Source: Azospirillaceae bacterium
GTDB taxonomy: Bacteria > Pseudomonadota > Alphaproteobacteria > Azospirillales > Azospirillaceae
Length of the DNA stretch: 64,000 bases
Assembly: GCA_035645145.1 (NCBI GenBank)
Contig: DASQNC010000025.1
Location: 434,001-498,000 of the forward strand
Reading direction: 5' to 3'
The translations under genes and the position numbers were made by a program. The notes beneath the pieces are model-generated. The model saw nothing but the letters and a program-made list of their open reading frames with translations, had not been told where the DNA came from and did no database searches. Shown here piece after piece: positions 9,334-20,271 of the stretch; the stretch's first letter is position 1, and every line of letters begins with the position of its first letter.

Positions 9334-9798
9334 TCAGCCGAGTTTTTCCACCCGGCGCTGGTGGCGGCCGCCTTCGAAAGGCGTGGCAAGGAAGGTGACC
9401 ACGCAATCCTTCGCGACTTCGGCGCCCACCATCCGTGCCCCCAGCGCCAGGACGTTGGCGTCGTTGTGCTGGCGCGACAGGCGCGCCGACGTCACGTCGT
9501 GGCACAACGCGGCCCGGATGCCCGGATGGCGGTTCGCCGCAATGCTGATACCGATGCCGGTGCCGCAGATCAATACGCCGCAGGACGCGCCGCCCGTCCG
9601 AACCGCATCGGCCATTGCGGAAGCGAAATCGGGGTAATCCACGGACTCGGTTGAATGCGCCCCCAAGTCCAGAACCGGATATCCGGCACTTTCCAGGAAG
9701 GACTTGATTTCCTGCTTCAAGGCATAGCCGGCGTGATCGCTGGCAAGGGCGATCGTGCCCGAAATCGTCATCCCTGGGGCGGTTGCTTGACTGGACAT
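9334..9798 (-). CDS. rpiB: Ribose-5-phosphate isomerase B
   Basis: Interconverts ribose 5-phosphate and ribulose 5-phosphate; the latter is the RibB substrate a few genes downstream. RpiB/LacAB-family features are present: [11 protein letters not shown] near the N-terminus, the active-site Cys in [10 protein letters not shown], and the C-terminal [11 protein letters not shown]. The frame is open to 9849. I prefer the ATG at 9798; the ATG at 9771 is also possible and fits the usual start of the fold. First gene of the run towards glyA. Confidence 0.93.
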   Translation of the reverse strand: MSSQATAPGMTISGTIALASDHAGYALKQEIKSFLESAGYPVLDLGAHSTESVDYPDFASAMADAVRTGGASCGVLICGTGIGISIAANRHPGIRAALCHDVTSARLSRQHNDANVLALGARMVGAEVAKDCVVTFLATPFEGGRHQRRVEKLG

Positions 9799-10062
9799 GG
9801 TGCGGCGCGGTCTCTCGGGAAAAGGTCTTGCGGGGACGTTAGCAGACATCCCGGCGGCCCACTAGACCGCCCACGCGCGGAGCGAACCCTTTGCCCGCGA
9901 AGTGCCGGGGGGCCTCGGATCCGGCCTTCCACCTGTGATCCCCCACTACTCGCCCATTAATCATGAAGTGCGGCCGACCCGTCCAACATTGGAACCCGCC
10001 CCCCAGACTTGGGCCGTTCTGTCCGCATCCCGGTGGGGTTAGATATTCGGAGCGCGCCACCA

Positions 10063-10142
10063 ACAAATTTATTGACACCCCAAATCCTCTATGCAAATTC
10101 AACGGCAAAAGAAGATTAATTGACCCACAAGGTGTTTAGGGC
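10063..10142 (+). promoter_or_regulatory. AT-rich leader/promoter region of mucR
   Basis: The 293-bp gap between rpiB and mucR ends in a markedly AT-rich stretch (about 10063-10130) in an otherwise GC-rich window. It contains a perfect TTGACA at 10072-10077 and a second TTGAC at 10120-10124. No good TATAAT lies 16-18 bp from either. Ros/MucR proteins are known to bind AT-rich sites with T-A steps and to repress their own genes, so this is a plausible autoregulatory region. The promoter is inferred. Confidence 0.45.
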
Positions 10143-10586
10143 ATGAGTGACAAAATGACTCAAGACGGCTTCGACGGCGCACTTCTCCGCATGACTGCGG
10201 ACATCGTCTCCGCTTACGTCAGCAAGAACGTCCTTCCGGCACAGCAGATTCCGGATGTGATTAGCACTGTCTACGGCTCCCTTTCGGGTCTGCAGTTGGG
10301 CCCGCAGCAGCCGGCCGCCGAGCCGCCGAAGCCCGCAGTACCGATCCGCAAGTCGGTCACGCCCGAATACATCATCTGCCTGGAAGACGGCAAAAAGCTG
10401 AAGATGCTGAAGCGGCACCTTCGCTCGACCTACGACATGACCCCCGACGAATACCGCACCAAGTGGGGGCTGCCGCCGGACTACCCCATGGTGGCCCCGA
10501 ACTACGCCGCGCAGCGTTCCGAGTTTGCGAAGAAGATCGGCCTGGGCCGCGGCGCCGGCCGCCAGCCGCGCCGCCGCGCCTCCTGA
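10143..10586 (+). CDS. mucR: MucR/Ros-family zinc-finger-type transcriptional regulator
   Basis: 147-aa DNA-binding regulator of the Ros/MucR family, which in alphaproteobacteria controls exopolysaccharide, motility and cell-cycle genes. The N-terminal half is a helical oligomerisation region followed by a Pro/Ala linker. The DNA-binding domain (about 75-137) has the family core KLKMLKRHL, MTPDEYRTKWGLP, DYPMVAPNYA and the basic tail. The zinc site differs from Ros: CLED replaces CxxC, and the region after RHL (RSTYDM) lacks the second His pair. It may therefore fold with altered or no zinc, as reported for some Mesorhizobium homologs. Followed by a strong terminator. Confidence 0.93.
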   Translation: MSDKMTQDGFDGALLRMTADIVSAYVSKNVLPAQQIPDVISTVYGSLSGLQLGPQQPAAEPPKPAVPIRKSVTPEYIICLEDGKKLKMLKRHLRSTYDMTPDEYRTKWGLPPDYPMVAPNYAAQRSEFAKKIGLGRGAGRQPRRRAS

Positions 10587-10610
10587 ACGCGCGCACCGGC
10601 GGCAAAGAAA

Positions 10611-10638
10611 GGGCCCGCGGCATACCGCGGGCCCTTTT
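10611..10638 (+). terminator. Intrinsic terminator after mucR
   Basis: Perfect 10-bp stem GGGCCCGCGG / CCGCGGGCCC with a CATA loop, followed directly by TTTT. It is 25 bp after the mucR stop. It also faces the small minus-strand gene ending at 10659, for which it could act in reverse. Confidence 0.88.
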
Positions 10639-10658
10639 GCGTTCCATGGCGCCGCCCG

Positions 10659-10850
10659 TCAGGGTGCAAGCAGCCCCTGCTTGCGCAACACATATTCCAG
10701 GCGCCGAACCGCGTTCTGGCGCAGCACGAGTTCACTTGCCCAGGCAGGCCCCTGGATCGACACCTCGACAAGGGTTTCGGTGTCCACCGCGGTAACCTTC
10801 ACGTAGTTCCCCATGCGGTGGAACTCGAACAGGACGTTCCGGCCCGTCAC
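10659..10850 (-). CDS. Small DUF6898-like protein
   Basis: 63-aa protein read from the GTG at 10850 with a GGGGGCGAA SD. A compact beta-beta-alpha pattern is visible: VLFEFHRMGNYVKVTAVD, then TLVEVSIQGPA, then a helix ending RLEYVLRKQG. This layout matches a small uncharacterised alphaproteobacterial family (DUF6898) by my recollection. Function unknown. The frame continues upstream as a long open frame antisense to gcdH, which I treat as a shadow. Convergent with mucR and divergent from gcdH. Confidence 0.7.
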   Translation of the reverse strand: MTGRNVLFEFHRMGNYVKVTAVDTETLVEVSIQGPAWASELVLRQNAVRRLEYVLRKQGLLAP

Positions 10851-11012
10851 TTCGCCCCCAACCCTTCCGACGCCTGATTGCCGTGCGCGATCCGCACCGC
10901 TATGTGATGGAATGAGTATGCGCACGCGGCGCCATTCGCGCCATCCCGTCCGCTCCACGCCGCCCGCCCAGGACCATCGGACTGTGCGGGGCCATGATGA
11001 GAGGAATACCGC

Positions 11013-12224
11013 ATGACCGCACAGCCCCTCGATGCCCCGCCCCGCAATACCCGTCCCGCCTTCGACTGGCAGGACCCCCTTCTTCTGGAGGAGGAACTGA
11101 CCGAGGAGGAGCGGCTGGTCCGCGACACCGCCCGCGGCTACTGCCAGGACCAGTTGATGCCGCGGGTCCTGGAGGCCAACCGGCACGAAATCTTCCACCG
11201 CGAGATCATGAACGAGATGGGGGCACTCGGCCTTCTGGGCGCAACCCTGCCCGAGACCTATGGATGCGCCGGCACGTCCTATGTCGCCTACGGCCTGATC
11301 GCCCGCGAAGTGGAGCGCGTGGACAGCGGCTACCGGTCGGCGATGTCGGTGCAGTCCTCGCTGGTCATGCATCCCATCTACGCCTACGGCACCGAGGAGC
11401 AGCGGCGCAGGTACCTTCCGGGCCTTGCCAAGGGCGAACTGGTCGGCTGCTTCGGCCTGACCGAGCCGGATGCGGGCTCCGATCCCTCGTCCATGACCAC
11501 GCGGGCGCGCAAGGTGCCCGGCGGGTACCGGATCTCCGGCCGCAAGCAGTGGATCACCAACTCGCCCATTGCCGACGTGTTCGTCGTCTGGGCCAAGGAC
11601 GACGCGAACGAGATCCGCGGCTTCATCCTCGAGAAGGGCATGAAGGGCCTGAGCGCGCCCAAGATCGAAGGCAAGTTCTCGCTCCGCGCCTCGATCACCG
11701 GCTCCATCGTCATGGACGAGGTCGAGGTCGGGGAAGACGCGCTGCTGCCGAACGTGAAGGGCCTCAAAGGGCCATTCGGCTGCCTGAACAACGCACGCTA
11801 CGGTATCTCGTGGGGGGCGATGGGTGCGGCGGAGTTCTGCTGGCACACCGCGCGCGACTACACCCTGGAGCGACGGATGTTCGGCCGGCCGCTGGCGGCC
11901 ACCCAGCTGATCCAGAAGAAGCTCGCGGACATGCAGACCGAGATCACCCTGGGTCTGGCGGCGGCCCTGCGCCTGGGGCGCCTCAAGGACCAGGACCGCG
12001 CCGCACCGGAAGCGATCTCGTTGATGAAGCGGAACAACTGCGGCAAGGCGCTCGACATCGCACGGGCGGCCCGCGACATGCTCGGCGGCAACGGCATTGC
12101 CGATGAGTACCATGTGATCCGCCACGTGATGAACCTGGAAGCCGTGAACACCTACGAGGGCACCCACGATGTGCACGCCCTGATCCTGGGGCGGGCCCAG
12201 ACGGGTATCCAGGCTTTCAGCTGA
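11013..12224 (+). CDS. gcdH: Glutaryl-CoA dehydrogenase
   Basis: FAD-dependent acyl-CoA dehydrogenase, 403 aa. The family-specific N-terminus has the [23 protein letters not shown] pattern (residues 18-40). [13 protein letters not shown] and [16 protein letters not shown] are the flavin/substrate strands, and the C-terminus [18 protein letters not shown] carries the catalytic Glu. It oxidises and decarboxylates glutaryl-CoA to crotonyl-CoA in lysine/tryptophan breakdown. Transcribed alone; an inverted repeat follows it. Confidence 0.95.
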   Translation: MTAQPLDAPPRNTRPAFDWQDPLLLEEELTEEERLVRDTARGYCQDQLMPRVLEANRHEIFHREIMNEMGALGLLGATLPETYGCAGTSYVAYGLIAREVERVDSGYRSAMSVQSSLVMHPIYAYGTEEQRRRYLPGLAKGELVGCFGLTEPDAGSDPSSMTTRARKVPGGYRISGRKQWITNSPIADVFVVWAKDDANEIRGFILEKGMKGLSAPKIEGKFSLRASITGSIVMDEVEVGEDALLPNVKGLKGPFGCLNNARYGISWGAMGAAEFCWHTARDYTLERRMFGRPLAATQLIQKKLADMQTEITLGLAAALRLGRLKDQDRAAPEAISLMKRNNCGKALDIARAARDMLGGNGIADEYHVIRHVMNLEAVNTYEGTHDVHALILGRAQTGIQAFS

Positions 12225-12247
12225 GGCTTTGACGGCCGCGACCAAGT

Positions 12248-12270
12248 CCCCGGTGCGCCTCGCACCGGGG
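12248..12270 (+). terminator. Hairpin after gcdH, terminator-like without a U-run
   Basis: Ten-bp perfect stem CCCCGGTGCG / CGCACCGGGG with a 3-nt loop, 23 bp after the gcdH stop. It is followed by GCTTCGGGT rather than a U-tract, so termination may be inefficient or need Rho. Confidence 0.55.
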
Positions 12271-12635
12271 CGCTTCGGGTCTCCGGGAAGGGGGCCGGAT
12301 GGGTCGCCGCTCATGCCGGTGGGGTGGACGGGCTCGCCCAACGCGGACCCATTCACCGAACCATTGCGCGGCGTGTCTTCCAACGAAAACACCGCCCGAT
12401 CCATTGGGATCGGACGGTGCTCCACCTGACTGTTCGCCAGGCGTTTGACCGGCCGAGCGGTTCCGCCGGATCGAAAAACTTACCCTGTCAGCGTACGTGC
12501 ATGCGACCCGGCACGGCCCCGCCCGCTGGGCACCCCCCGGATCCCGGTGGGGGCCGGCGCGACCGCCGGCCCCGACACAGGCGTCCACAGATGTCAAACG
12601 CCTTGCGACAGCGGTCCTGCTGCCGCAACGCCTTA
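12271..12635. other. Gene-free convergent region with two further hairpins
   Basis: Between gcdH and the MarR gene I see no credible ORF. Two strong inverted repeats stand out. The first, at 12391-12418, is ACCG-C-CCGATCC, ATTG loop, then GGATCGG-A-CGGT, an 11-bp stem with one mismatch. The second, at 12550-12573, is GGGGCCGGCG / CGCCGGCCCC with a CGAC loop. The second is 63 bp beyond the MarR stop on the minus strand and may terminate it. The first is not placed like a terminator of either gene. Confidence 0.45.
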
Positions 12636-13124
12636 TCAGGCCGCCGCCGAATTCAAAGGATAGCGGGCGGCGTCGAGGGCGGTCGTCCAGAAGCGCTCCA
12701 ACCGGCGCAGCAGGTCATTGCCCTTCTGCAGCTCCTCGTCGGTCAGACCGGCCCTGCCGAGTTCGCCCACCTGACGCTCGAACATGACGCTGATCTTCTC
12801 GCGCAGTTCGAGGCCCTTCGGCGAGAGGCGGACCCGGACGGACCGGCGGTCGTGCGGAGACCGCTCCTGCATCAAGTATTCGTTCTCCACCATCTTCTTA
12901 ACATTGTAAGAGACGTTGGAGCCCAGGTAGTAACCGCGCGCGGTCAGCTCGCCCACGGTCAACTCATCGTCGCCGATGTTATAGAGAATCAACGTCTGAA
13001 CGTTGTTGATATCCTGGATGCCTAGGCGATCGAGTTCGGCCTTCAACACTTCCAGAAAATGCCGGTGAAGCCGCTCGATCAGAAGGATGCTGTCGAAATA
13101 GGGTTGGCGCACGAACATCTCCAT
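12636..13124 (-). CDS. MarR-family winged-helix regulator, PetP/LdtR type
   Basis: About 162-aa regulator. The N-terminal dimerisation helices (FDSILLIERLHRHFLEVLKAEL) are followed by the winged helix (about 50-110): ELTVGELTARGYYLGSNVSYNVKKMVENEYL as helix-turn-helix, and SPHDRRSVRVRLSPKG as the wing with the typical DxRS. The YYLGSNVSYN recognition helix is characteristic of the alphaproteobacterial PetP/LdtR group, linked to cytochrome bc1 expression in Rhodobacter and to stress/cell-wall genes in Liberibacter. I use the ATG at 13124 (GGTAAG upstream); an in-frame GTG at 13154 is an alternative. Its targets here are unknown; the valine genes are its immediate neighbours. Confidence 0.88.
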   Translation of the reverse strand: MEMFVRQPYFDSILLIERLHRHFLEVLKAELDRLGIQDINNVQTLILYNIGDDELTVGELTARGYYLGSNVSYNVKKMVENEYLMQERSPHDRRSVRVRLSPKGLELREKISVMFERQVGELGRAGLTDEELQKGNDLLRRLERFWTTALDAARYPLNSAAA

Positions 13125-13193
13125 CTTACCGAACTGTCTCGGGCGCCGGCCCACCGACGCACCGCCGCCTCTAATAACAATTAGGCTAAACGA

Positions 13194-14081
13194 TCAGAGC
13201 CCTCTTAGCATCCGAAAGATTCCGGAAAAATCCAGACCACCCTGCCCCGATGCGGAAAACAGGCTGTACAGTTGCGCCGCCTCCGCTCCCAGGGGAGTGG
13301 AAGCGCCGGCCTGCATCGCCGCCTGTTGGGCGAGCTTCAAATCCTTCAGCATCATATCGACGGTGAACCCCGGCTGATAGTCGCGGTTCGCCGGCGAGGT
13401 CGGCACCGGTCCGGGCACCGGGCAATAAGTGGTCAAAGACCAGCACTGGCCCGATGACTTGGAACTGATATCGAACAACTTTTGCTTGTCGAGGCCGAGC
13501 TTCTCGGCCAACGCGAAAGCCTCGCACACGGCAATCATCGAAATGCCGAGGATCATGTTGTTGCAGATCTTCGCAGCCTGCCCGGCACCGGCATCGCCGG
13601 CATTGACGATGGTCTTGCCCATCGCGTTCAGGATCGGCTCGGCCCGGGTGAAGGCCGCCTGCGGACCGCCCACCATGAATGTCAGGGTGCCCGCCTGCGC
13701 CCCCCCGGTCCCTCCGGACACGGGAGCATCCAGCATGTCGAACCCGGCCTCCGAGGCGGCCTTCGCCACCGCGCGCGCGGTTTCCACGTCGATGGTGGAA
13801 CAGTCGATCAACAGGGCGCCGCGGGGTGCCGCCGCGAACACGCCGTCCGGTCCGGTATAGACCTGACGCACATGCTGACCCGCCGGCAGCATGGATACCA
13901 CCACCTCGGCATCCCGGACGGCGTCGGCGACGCTGCTTGCGGCCCGCGCACCGGCATCGGCCGCGGCCTTCCTATTGGCCTCCACCACATCGAAGCCCGC
14001 CACCTCGTGCCCGGCTTTGATCAGGTTGCTGGCCATCGGGCCGCCCATGTTGCCAAGCCCGATGAAAGCGATCCTGGACAT
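13194..14081 (-). CDS. mmsB: 3-hydroxyisobutyrate dehydrogenase
   Basis: NAD-dependent oxidation of 3-hydroxyisobutyrate to methylmalonate semialdehyde in valine catabolism. It has the N-terminal dinucleotide motif IAFIGLGNMGGPMASNL, the substrate loop DAPVSGGTGGAQAGTLTFMVGG, and the catalytic-Lys strand GAGQAAKICNNM. At 295 aa it is typical. It follows the 3-hydroxyisobutyryl-CoA hydrolase gene, which makes its substrate, 84 bp downstream on the same strand. Confidence 0.94.
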   Translation of the reverse strand: MSRIAFIGLGNMGGPMASNLIKAGHEVAGFDVVEANRKAAADAGARAASSVADAVRDAEVVVSMLPAGQHVRQVYTGPDGVFAAAPRGALLIDCSTIDVETARAVAKAASEAGFDMLDAPVSGGTGGAQAGTLTFMVGGPQAAFTRAEPILNAMGKTIVNAGDAGAGQAAKICNNMILGISMIAVCEAFALAEKLGLDKQKLFDISSKSSGQCWSLTTYCPVPGPVPTSPANRDYQPGFTVDMMLKDLKLAQQAAMQAGASTPLGAEAAQLYSLFSASGQGGLDFSGIFRMLRGL

Positions 14082-14165
14082 GCGTTCCTCCCTTTTGTTT
14101 GCTTTTGCACGGGCGGCCGTTGCGACTGGCCGAACCTCGCCAACCCGGCGCCGGGCCGCCTGCGC

Positions 14166-15245
14166 TCAGTCGGTAAACACCAGTTCGCGCGCCCCCAGGG
14201 TCTTGAAGTGGGCCTCCACCAGATCGTCGCCGACCTCGGCCAGGGTCGCGGGTTTCCACGCGGGGTTCCGGTCCTTGTCCACCAGGACGGCGCGGATGCC
14301 TTCGTAGAAATCGTGCCCGGCCATGCAGGCCTGCGACATGCGGTATTCCATGGCCATGCAGGCGTCGAAGTCGAGCGTCGCCCCCCGGCGCACCTCGGCG
14401 AGCGAGATCTTCAGGCTGGTGGGCGAAAGGTGGGCCAGCGCCTTGAGCTGGGCTTCCGCCCATTCGCCCCCATCGCGCTCCAGGGCGGCGATGATGTCCT
14501 CCACCCTGTCGAAGGCGAAGCAACGGTCGATCGCCTCCCGGTGTGCGGCCAGGGGCGCCCCGCCCGCCGGCACGGCATGGCGCGATACCACGGCCTGGAC
14601 GGCGGCACCCGGCGCGTCCGCCCCCGCGAGCTCCCGCTCCAGCTCGGCCACCAACGTGTCCAGGGCCTCGCTCGGTACATGATGGGTGCCCGCCCCTGTG
14701 TACAGGGCGTCCGCGGCATGCAGCCGGGCACCGGTCAACGCCAGGAAAGCCCCCAGTTGGCCCGGCATACGGGAAAGGAAGTAGCTGCCGCCGACGTCCG
14801 GAAACAGGCCGATGCCGGTTTCCGGCATGGCGAACAGGGTCTTCTCCGTGACGATCCGGTGGGACCCGTGCACCGACAGGCCGACACCACCGCCCATGGT
14901 GATACCGTCCAGAAGCGCGATGTAGGGCTTGGGGAAACGGTGGATGCGCCGGTTCAGCACATACTCCTCGCGGAAGAAATCCACCGTCAGCGCCCCGTCG
15001 CCGCGCCCCTCCTTGGCCGCCTTTCCGGCCTCCCACGCGGCGCGGACATCGCCGCCGGCACAAAACGCCCGGTCCCCGGCCCCGCGAATGACAACGGCCC
15101 TCACATCCGGATCCTGCGCCCATGCCTTCAACACCGGATCGAACGCACGGATCATCGGCAGGGTCAGCGCATTGAGCGCCTTCGGTCGGTTCAACGTCAC
15201 GACCGCGAGCGGGCCGCGCCGCTCGAGCAGGATTTCGTCCGTCAT
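14166..15245 (-). CDS. 3-hydroxyisobutyryl-CoA hydrolase (crotonase superfamily)
   Basis: Crotonase-fold thioesterase that releases 3-hydroxyisobutyrate from its CoA ester in valine breakdown. Diagnostic stretches are FCAGGDVRA, the oxyanion-hole region LLDGITMGGGVGLSVHG, and MPETGIGLFPDVGGSYFLSR. The long C-terminal half (about 180-359) separates this subfamily from ordinary enoyl-CoA hydratases. The ATG at 15245 gives 359 aa; nine upstream in-frame codons are not preceded by a better SD. It sits between isobutyryl-CoA dehydrogenase and mmsB, in pathway order. Confidence 0.93.
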   Translation of the reverse strand: MTDEILLERRGPLAVVTLNRPKALNALTLPMIRAFDPVLKAWAQDPDVRAVVIRGAGDRAFCAGGDVRAAWEAGKAAKEGRGDGALTVDFFREEYVLNRRIHRFPKPYIALLDGITMGGGVGLSVHGSHRIVTEKTLFAMPETGIGLFPDVGGSYFLSRMPGQLGAFLALTGARLHAADALYTGAGTHHVPSEALDTLVAELERELAGADAPGAAVQAVVSRHAVPAGGAPLAAHREAIDRCFAFDRVEDIIAALERDGGEWAEAQLKALAHLSPTSLKISLAEVRRGATLDFDACMAMEYRMSQACMAGHDFYEGIRAVLVDKDRNPAWKPATLAEVGDDLVEAHFKTLGARELVFTD

Positions 15246-15431
15246 CTCTCCCCCGTACGATCTTGGGCGCAAATGGCCGGCAAGCCCCTTAACAGAACCT
15301 CACCCCCGGTTCCAGGGCGCACGCGGTTGGTTCCCCGACGCCCTCTTCCACGGCGGCGCCGTCCATGCCCATGCGCGGGGGCCGATGCCCGCTGCCGTGA
15401 CCCCGACGATGGCGGCTGCTGCCCGCCCCGC

Positions 15432-16571
15432 TCAGGAGGCCAGCAGGCGGCGGGCCACGATCAGGCGCATGATCTCGTTGGTGCCTTCGAGGATCTGGTG
15501 AACACGCACGTCCCGCAGCACGCGTTCAATGGGATATTCGCGGATGTAGCCGTATCCACCATGCAGTTGGAGCGCCTGGTTGCAGACCTCGAAGCCGACG
15601 TCGGTGGCGAAGCGCTTGGCCATCGCGCTGTACTGGGTGGCTTCCGGATGCCCCTTGTCCAGCGCGTCGGCGGCCCGGTGCACCATCAGGCGCGCGGCGT
15701 CGAGTTCGATCGCCATGTCGGCCAACTTGAACTGCAACGCCTGGAATTCGGCCAACTTGCGGCCGAACTGGCTGCGTTCACCCATATAGGCGCGCGCCTG
15801 ATCGAGGCAGAACCGTGCCCCGCCCAGCGAGCACGCCGCAATGTTGATGCGCCCGCCGTCCAACCCCTTCATGGCGATCTTGAAGCCTTCGCCCTCCTCG
15901 CCCAGGCGGTTGGCGACCGGCACGCGGCAGTCCTCGAAGATCACGGCCGCGGTGGGCTGGCTGTTCCAGCCCATCTTGCGTTCCTTCTTGCCGAACGACA
16001 GGCCGGGGGTTCCCTTTTCCACCACCAGACAGGTGATACCCTTCGGTCCCGCTTCACCGGTGCGGACCATGCAGACGTATACGTCGGACGTCGAGCCGCC
16101 GGAGATGAAGGCCTTGGACCCGTTCAGGACGTAGTGGTCGCCGTCGCGGACGGCGCGCGTCTTGAGCGATGCCGCGTCCGATCCGGCCCCCGGTTCGGTC
16201 AGGCAATAGCTGGCGAAATGCTCCATGGTCGCGAGCTTCGGGACCCAGCGGGCGCGCTGCTCCGCCGTCCCGAACGTGTCGATCATCCACGCCGCCATGT
16301 TGTGGATGGAGATATAGGCGGTCGTGGACACGCAACCGGCCGCCAGCTCCTCGAACAGGATGGCCGCGTCCAGACGGTTGAGGCCCGTGCCGCCGTAGTC
16401 CTCGCCGCAGTAAATGGCCCCGAAGCCCAACTCGGCGGCAGCGCGCAGGGCGTCCACCGGAAAGATCTGGTGCTCGTCCCATTCCGCCGCATTCGGCGCC
16501 AGGCGTTCGGCGGCGAACGCCCGGGCCATGTCCCGGATGGCACGCTGGTCGTCGCTCAGCTCGAAATCCAT
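15432..16571 (-). CDS. Isobutyryl-CoA dehydrogenase (acyl-CoA dehydrogenase family)
   Basis: FAD acyl-CoA dehydrogenase of 379 aa. Key segments are [18 protein letters not shown] at the N-terminus, [17 protein letters not shown], the flavin strand [17 protein letters not shown], and the C-terminal [17 protein letters not shown] with the catalytic Glu. Order with the CoA hydrolase and mmsB assigns it to the valine branch (isobutyryl-CoA to methacrylyl-CoA), although a general short/branched-chain role cannot be excluded. Start at the ATG at 16571 with AAGGAG upstream. A methacrylyl-CoA hydratase is not encoded next to it. Confidence 0.9.
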   Translation of the reverse strand: MDFELSDDQRAIRDMARAFAAERLAPNAAEWDEHQIFPVDALRAAAELGFGAIYCGEDYGGTGLNRLDAAILFEELAAGCVSTTAYISIHNMAAWMIDTFGTAEQRARWVPKLATMEHFASYCLTEPGAGSDAASLKTRAVRDGDHYVLNGSKAFISGGSTSDVYVCMVRTGEAGPKGITCLVVEKGTPGLSFGKKERKMGWNSQPTAAVIFEDCRVPVANRLGEEGEGFKIAMKGLDGGRINIAACSLGGARFCLDQARAYMGERSQFGRKLAEFQALQFKLADMAIELDAARLMVHRAADALDKGHPEATQYSAMAKRFATDVGFEVCNQALQLHGGYGYIREYPIERVLRDVRVHQILEGTNEIMRLIVARRLLAS

Positions 16572-16750
16572 CTGGTTCGCTCCTTCCCCTGCGCTTGCCC
16601 CGGATATTAAGCCGGTGGCGAGGCCCGTCAACGCATCGGGCGGGCGCGAAGGCGGCACCAAAGGAGTTGAAGGAACAAGCGCGGGGCGCCGGGGTTGCCC
16701 CGCCGGAAGATCATCCGGCCCAGCAGCCGGCTGCCACAGCGAGGTGCGGC

Positions 16751-17656
16751 GTGCGGATCACCGTCGTCCTGAACAAATCGGCTGGAACGTTGATGGGAAT
16801 GGACGCCGACGCGGCGGGGGAGCGCATCGGTGAGGTGTTCCGTGCGGCCGGTCACGAAACCAACGTGCTGACCACGCTGGGCAAGGACGTTCCCCGTGTC
16901 CTGAAGCAAGCCTGCGAGGCGGACATGGACGCCGTCGTGGTCGGCGGCGGTGATGGCACCATTGCCACCGCGGCCCACCACATGGTGGGCAAGGACATGG
17001 CGCTCGGCATCCTTCCGCTCGGCACCATGAACCTGCTGGCGAAGGACCTGCGGATCCCATCCGACCTGGACGAGGCCGTGCACGGCCTTGCCCACGGGTC
17101 CATCCGGACCATCGATGCATGCGACGTGAACGGCCGCATCTACCTGAACAATGCGGTCCTGGGCCTGTATCCGCGCATGGTCGAGGAGCGCGAGCGGCAA
17201 CGCGGGGTCCACCATCTCCGCAAATGGCCGGCGATGGGGATCGCCGCGGCCGAGGTGTTGTGGCGGTATCCCCAATTGCGCGTCGAGATCGAGAAGGATG
17301 GCGAGCGGTGGTCGGTGACGACGCCCGTGCTGGCCGTTGCAAACAATGTCTACGACGACAACTTCGGCCGGTTCTTCCACCGTGAACGGCTGGACGCCGG
17401 CGTGATGGGTGTCTACGTGGCCAAGCACAGGTCGCGGCTGGGCCTGACAATCCTGATGCTGCGGACCGTGACGGGGGGCTGGCAGAAGGACCAGGAGGTG
17501 GACGTCTTCACCGCCACGGAAATCACGGTGCACAGCCGGCGCCGGCGCATCCGGGTCGCAACGGACGGCGAGGTCCTGCGCCTCAAACCGCCGCTGCGGT
17601 TCCGCATCCGGCCGCACGCGCTGAAGATCCTGGCACCTGCGGGCAACGAGACCTGA
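16751..17656 (+). CDS. Diacylglycerol/sphingosine kinase-family lipid kinase
   Basis: About 301 aa. The DAGK catalytic domain starts at once: [10 protein letters not shown] (nucleotide-binding strand), then [19 protein letters not shown] with the GGDGT motif, then [19 protein letters not shown]. The second beta-rich domain follows, with DGE near the C-terminus. The likely reaction is ATP-dependent phosphorylation of a lipid diol at the membrane. I use the GTG at 16751 (GAGGTG 4 bp upstream); the upstream in-frame extension is basic and overlaps the divergent dehydrogenase promoter. It is 15 bp before the phosphoesterase gene, so probably an operon. Confidence 0.9.
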   Translation: MRITVVLNKSAGTLMGMDADAAGERIGEVFRAAGHETNVLTTLGKDVPRVLKQACEADMDAVVVGGGDGTIATAAHHMVGKDMALGILPLGTMNLLAKDLRIPSDLDEAVHGLAHGSIRTIDACDVNGRIYLNNAVLGLYPRMVEERERQRGVHHLRKWPAMGIAAAEVLWRYPQLRVEIEKDGERWSVTTPVLAVANNVYDDNFGRFFHRERLDAGVMGVYVAKHRSRLGLTILMLRTVTGGWQKDQEVDVFTATEITVHSRRRRIRVATDGEVLRLKPPLRFRIRPHALKILAPAGNET

Positions 17657-17671
17657 AGAAGGGGGCACCCG

Positions 17672-19682
<2,011 letters not shown>

Positions 19683-19704
19683 AAGCCCGGCCCCCGGCTT
19701 CGCC

Positions 19705-20271
19705 TCAGGCGGTCGCCGCCTCGGGCGCGGAGGGTGTCGCCTTGGCTTCGGCCACGATGTCGGACAGTGGCCGTGGGGTCTGCAGGCGGTAGCCGGAGAT
19801 GCCGGGATACCGCATGCGCACCCGCTCCTCGGCCTCCTGGACGGATTTGGCGGACAGCACGAAATGCCGTGCCTTGTCCCAGCGGTTCAAGCGCGCGAAC
19901 TCGCTGTCACCTCCGCCCGCCTCCTGCAGGAACGACACGACCCAAAGCTTGTCGCCCCGGATCTGCGCCCGGTCCAAAACGTGCAGGCGGCGCGTCTGGG
20001 TGCCGGTCATCTCGTGCAATTGCTCCTCGATGTTCGCCAAGTCGCGCTCACGCCGTTCGATTTCCGCCTCGGCCAGTTCGATCTGCTGGCGTGCGCGGGC
20101 TTCCCGGGTCCGCCCCCGGGCAAGGGCCTGCTGCGCCCGGGCGATCTCCGCCGCCAATCGGAACCTTTGCTCGCGCAAATTCCGCAACATGAGGTCGGCA
20201 CGTCTACGCAGGCCGACCGACGCGACCAGCGAAAGACCGACGAGGATGATCAGGAACAGGTCCCCGCTCAT
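19705..20271 (-). CDS. Membrane-anchored coiled-coil protein, second of a paralogous pair
   Basis: 188 aa with no recognised function. It has an N-terminal transmembrane helix (about 5-21), then a long Arg/Glu/Ala/Gln-rich coiled coil (about 25-92). A small C-terminal domain follows (about 95-180), with the pattern KLWVVSFLQ, FVLSAKSVQEAEERVRMRYPGISGYRL, and an Ala/Pro-rich tail. The start ATG overlaps the stop of the upstream gene as ATGA, so the two are translationally coupled. The two C-terminal domains look related, suggesting duplication and a heteromeric membrane complex. It is convergent with hemB. Confidence 0.8.
   Translation of the reverse strand: MSGDLFLIILVGLSLVASVGLRRRADLMLRNLREQRFRLAAEIARAQQALARGRTREARARQQIELAEAEIERRERDLANIEEQLHEMTGTQTRRLHVLDRAQIRGDKLWVVSFLQEAGGGDSEFARLNRWDKARHFVLSAKSVQEAEERVRMRYPGISGYRLQTPRPLSDIVAEAKATPSAPEAATA

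Noticed and set aside
10851-12425. Upstream part of a 588-aa minus-strand frame
   Set aside because: Only its last 63 codons look real (DUF6898-like); the rest is antisense to gcdH.
13482-16610. 1042-aa plus-strand open frame opposite mmsB, CoA hydrolase and isobutyryl-CoA dehydrogenase
   Set aside because: Antisense shadow in GC-rich DNA; no family match, and three well-defined enzymes occupy the other strand.
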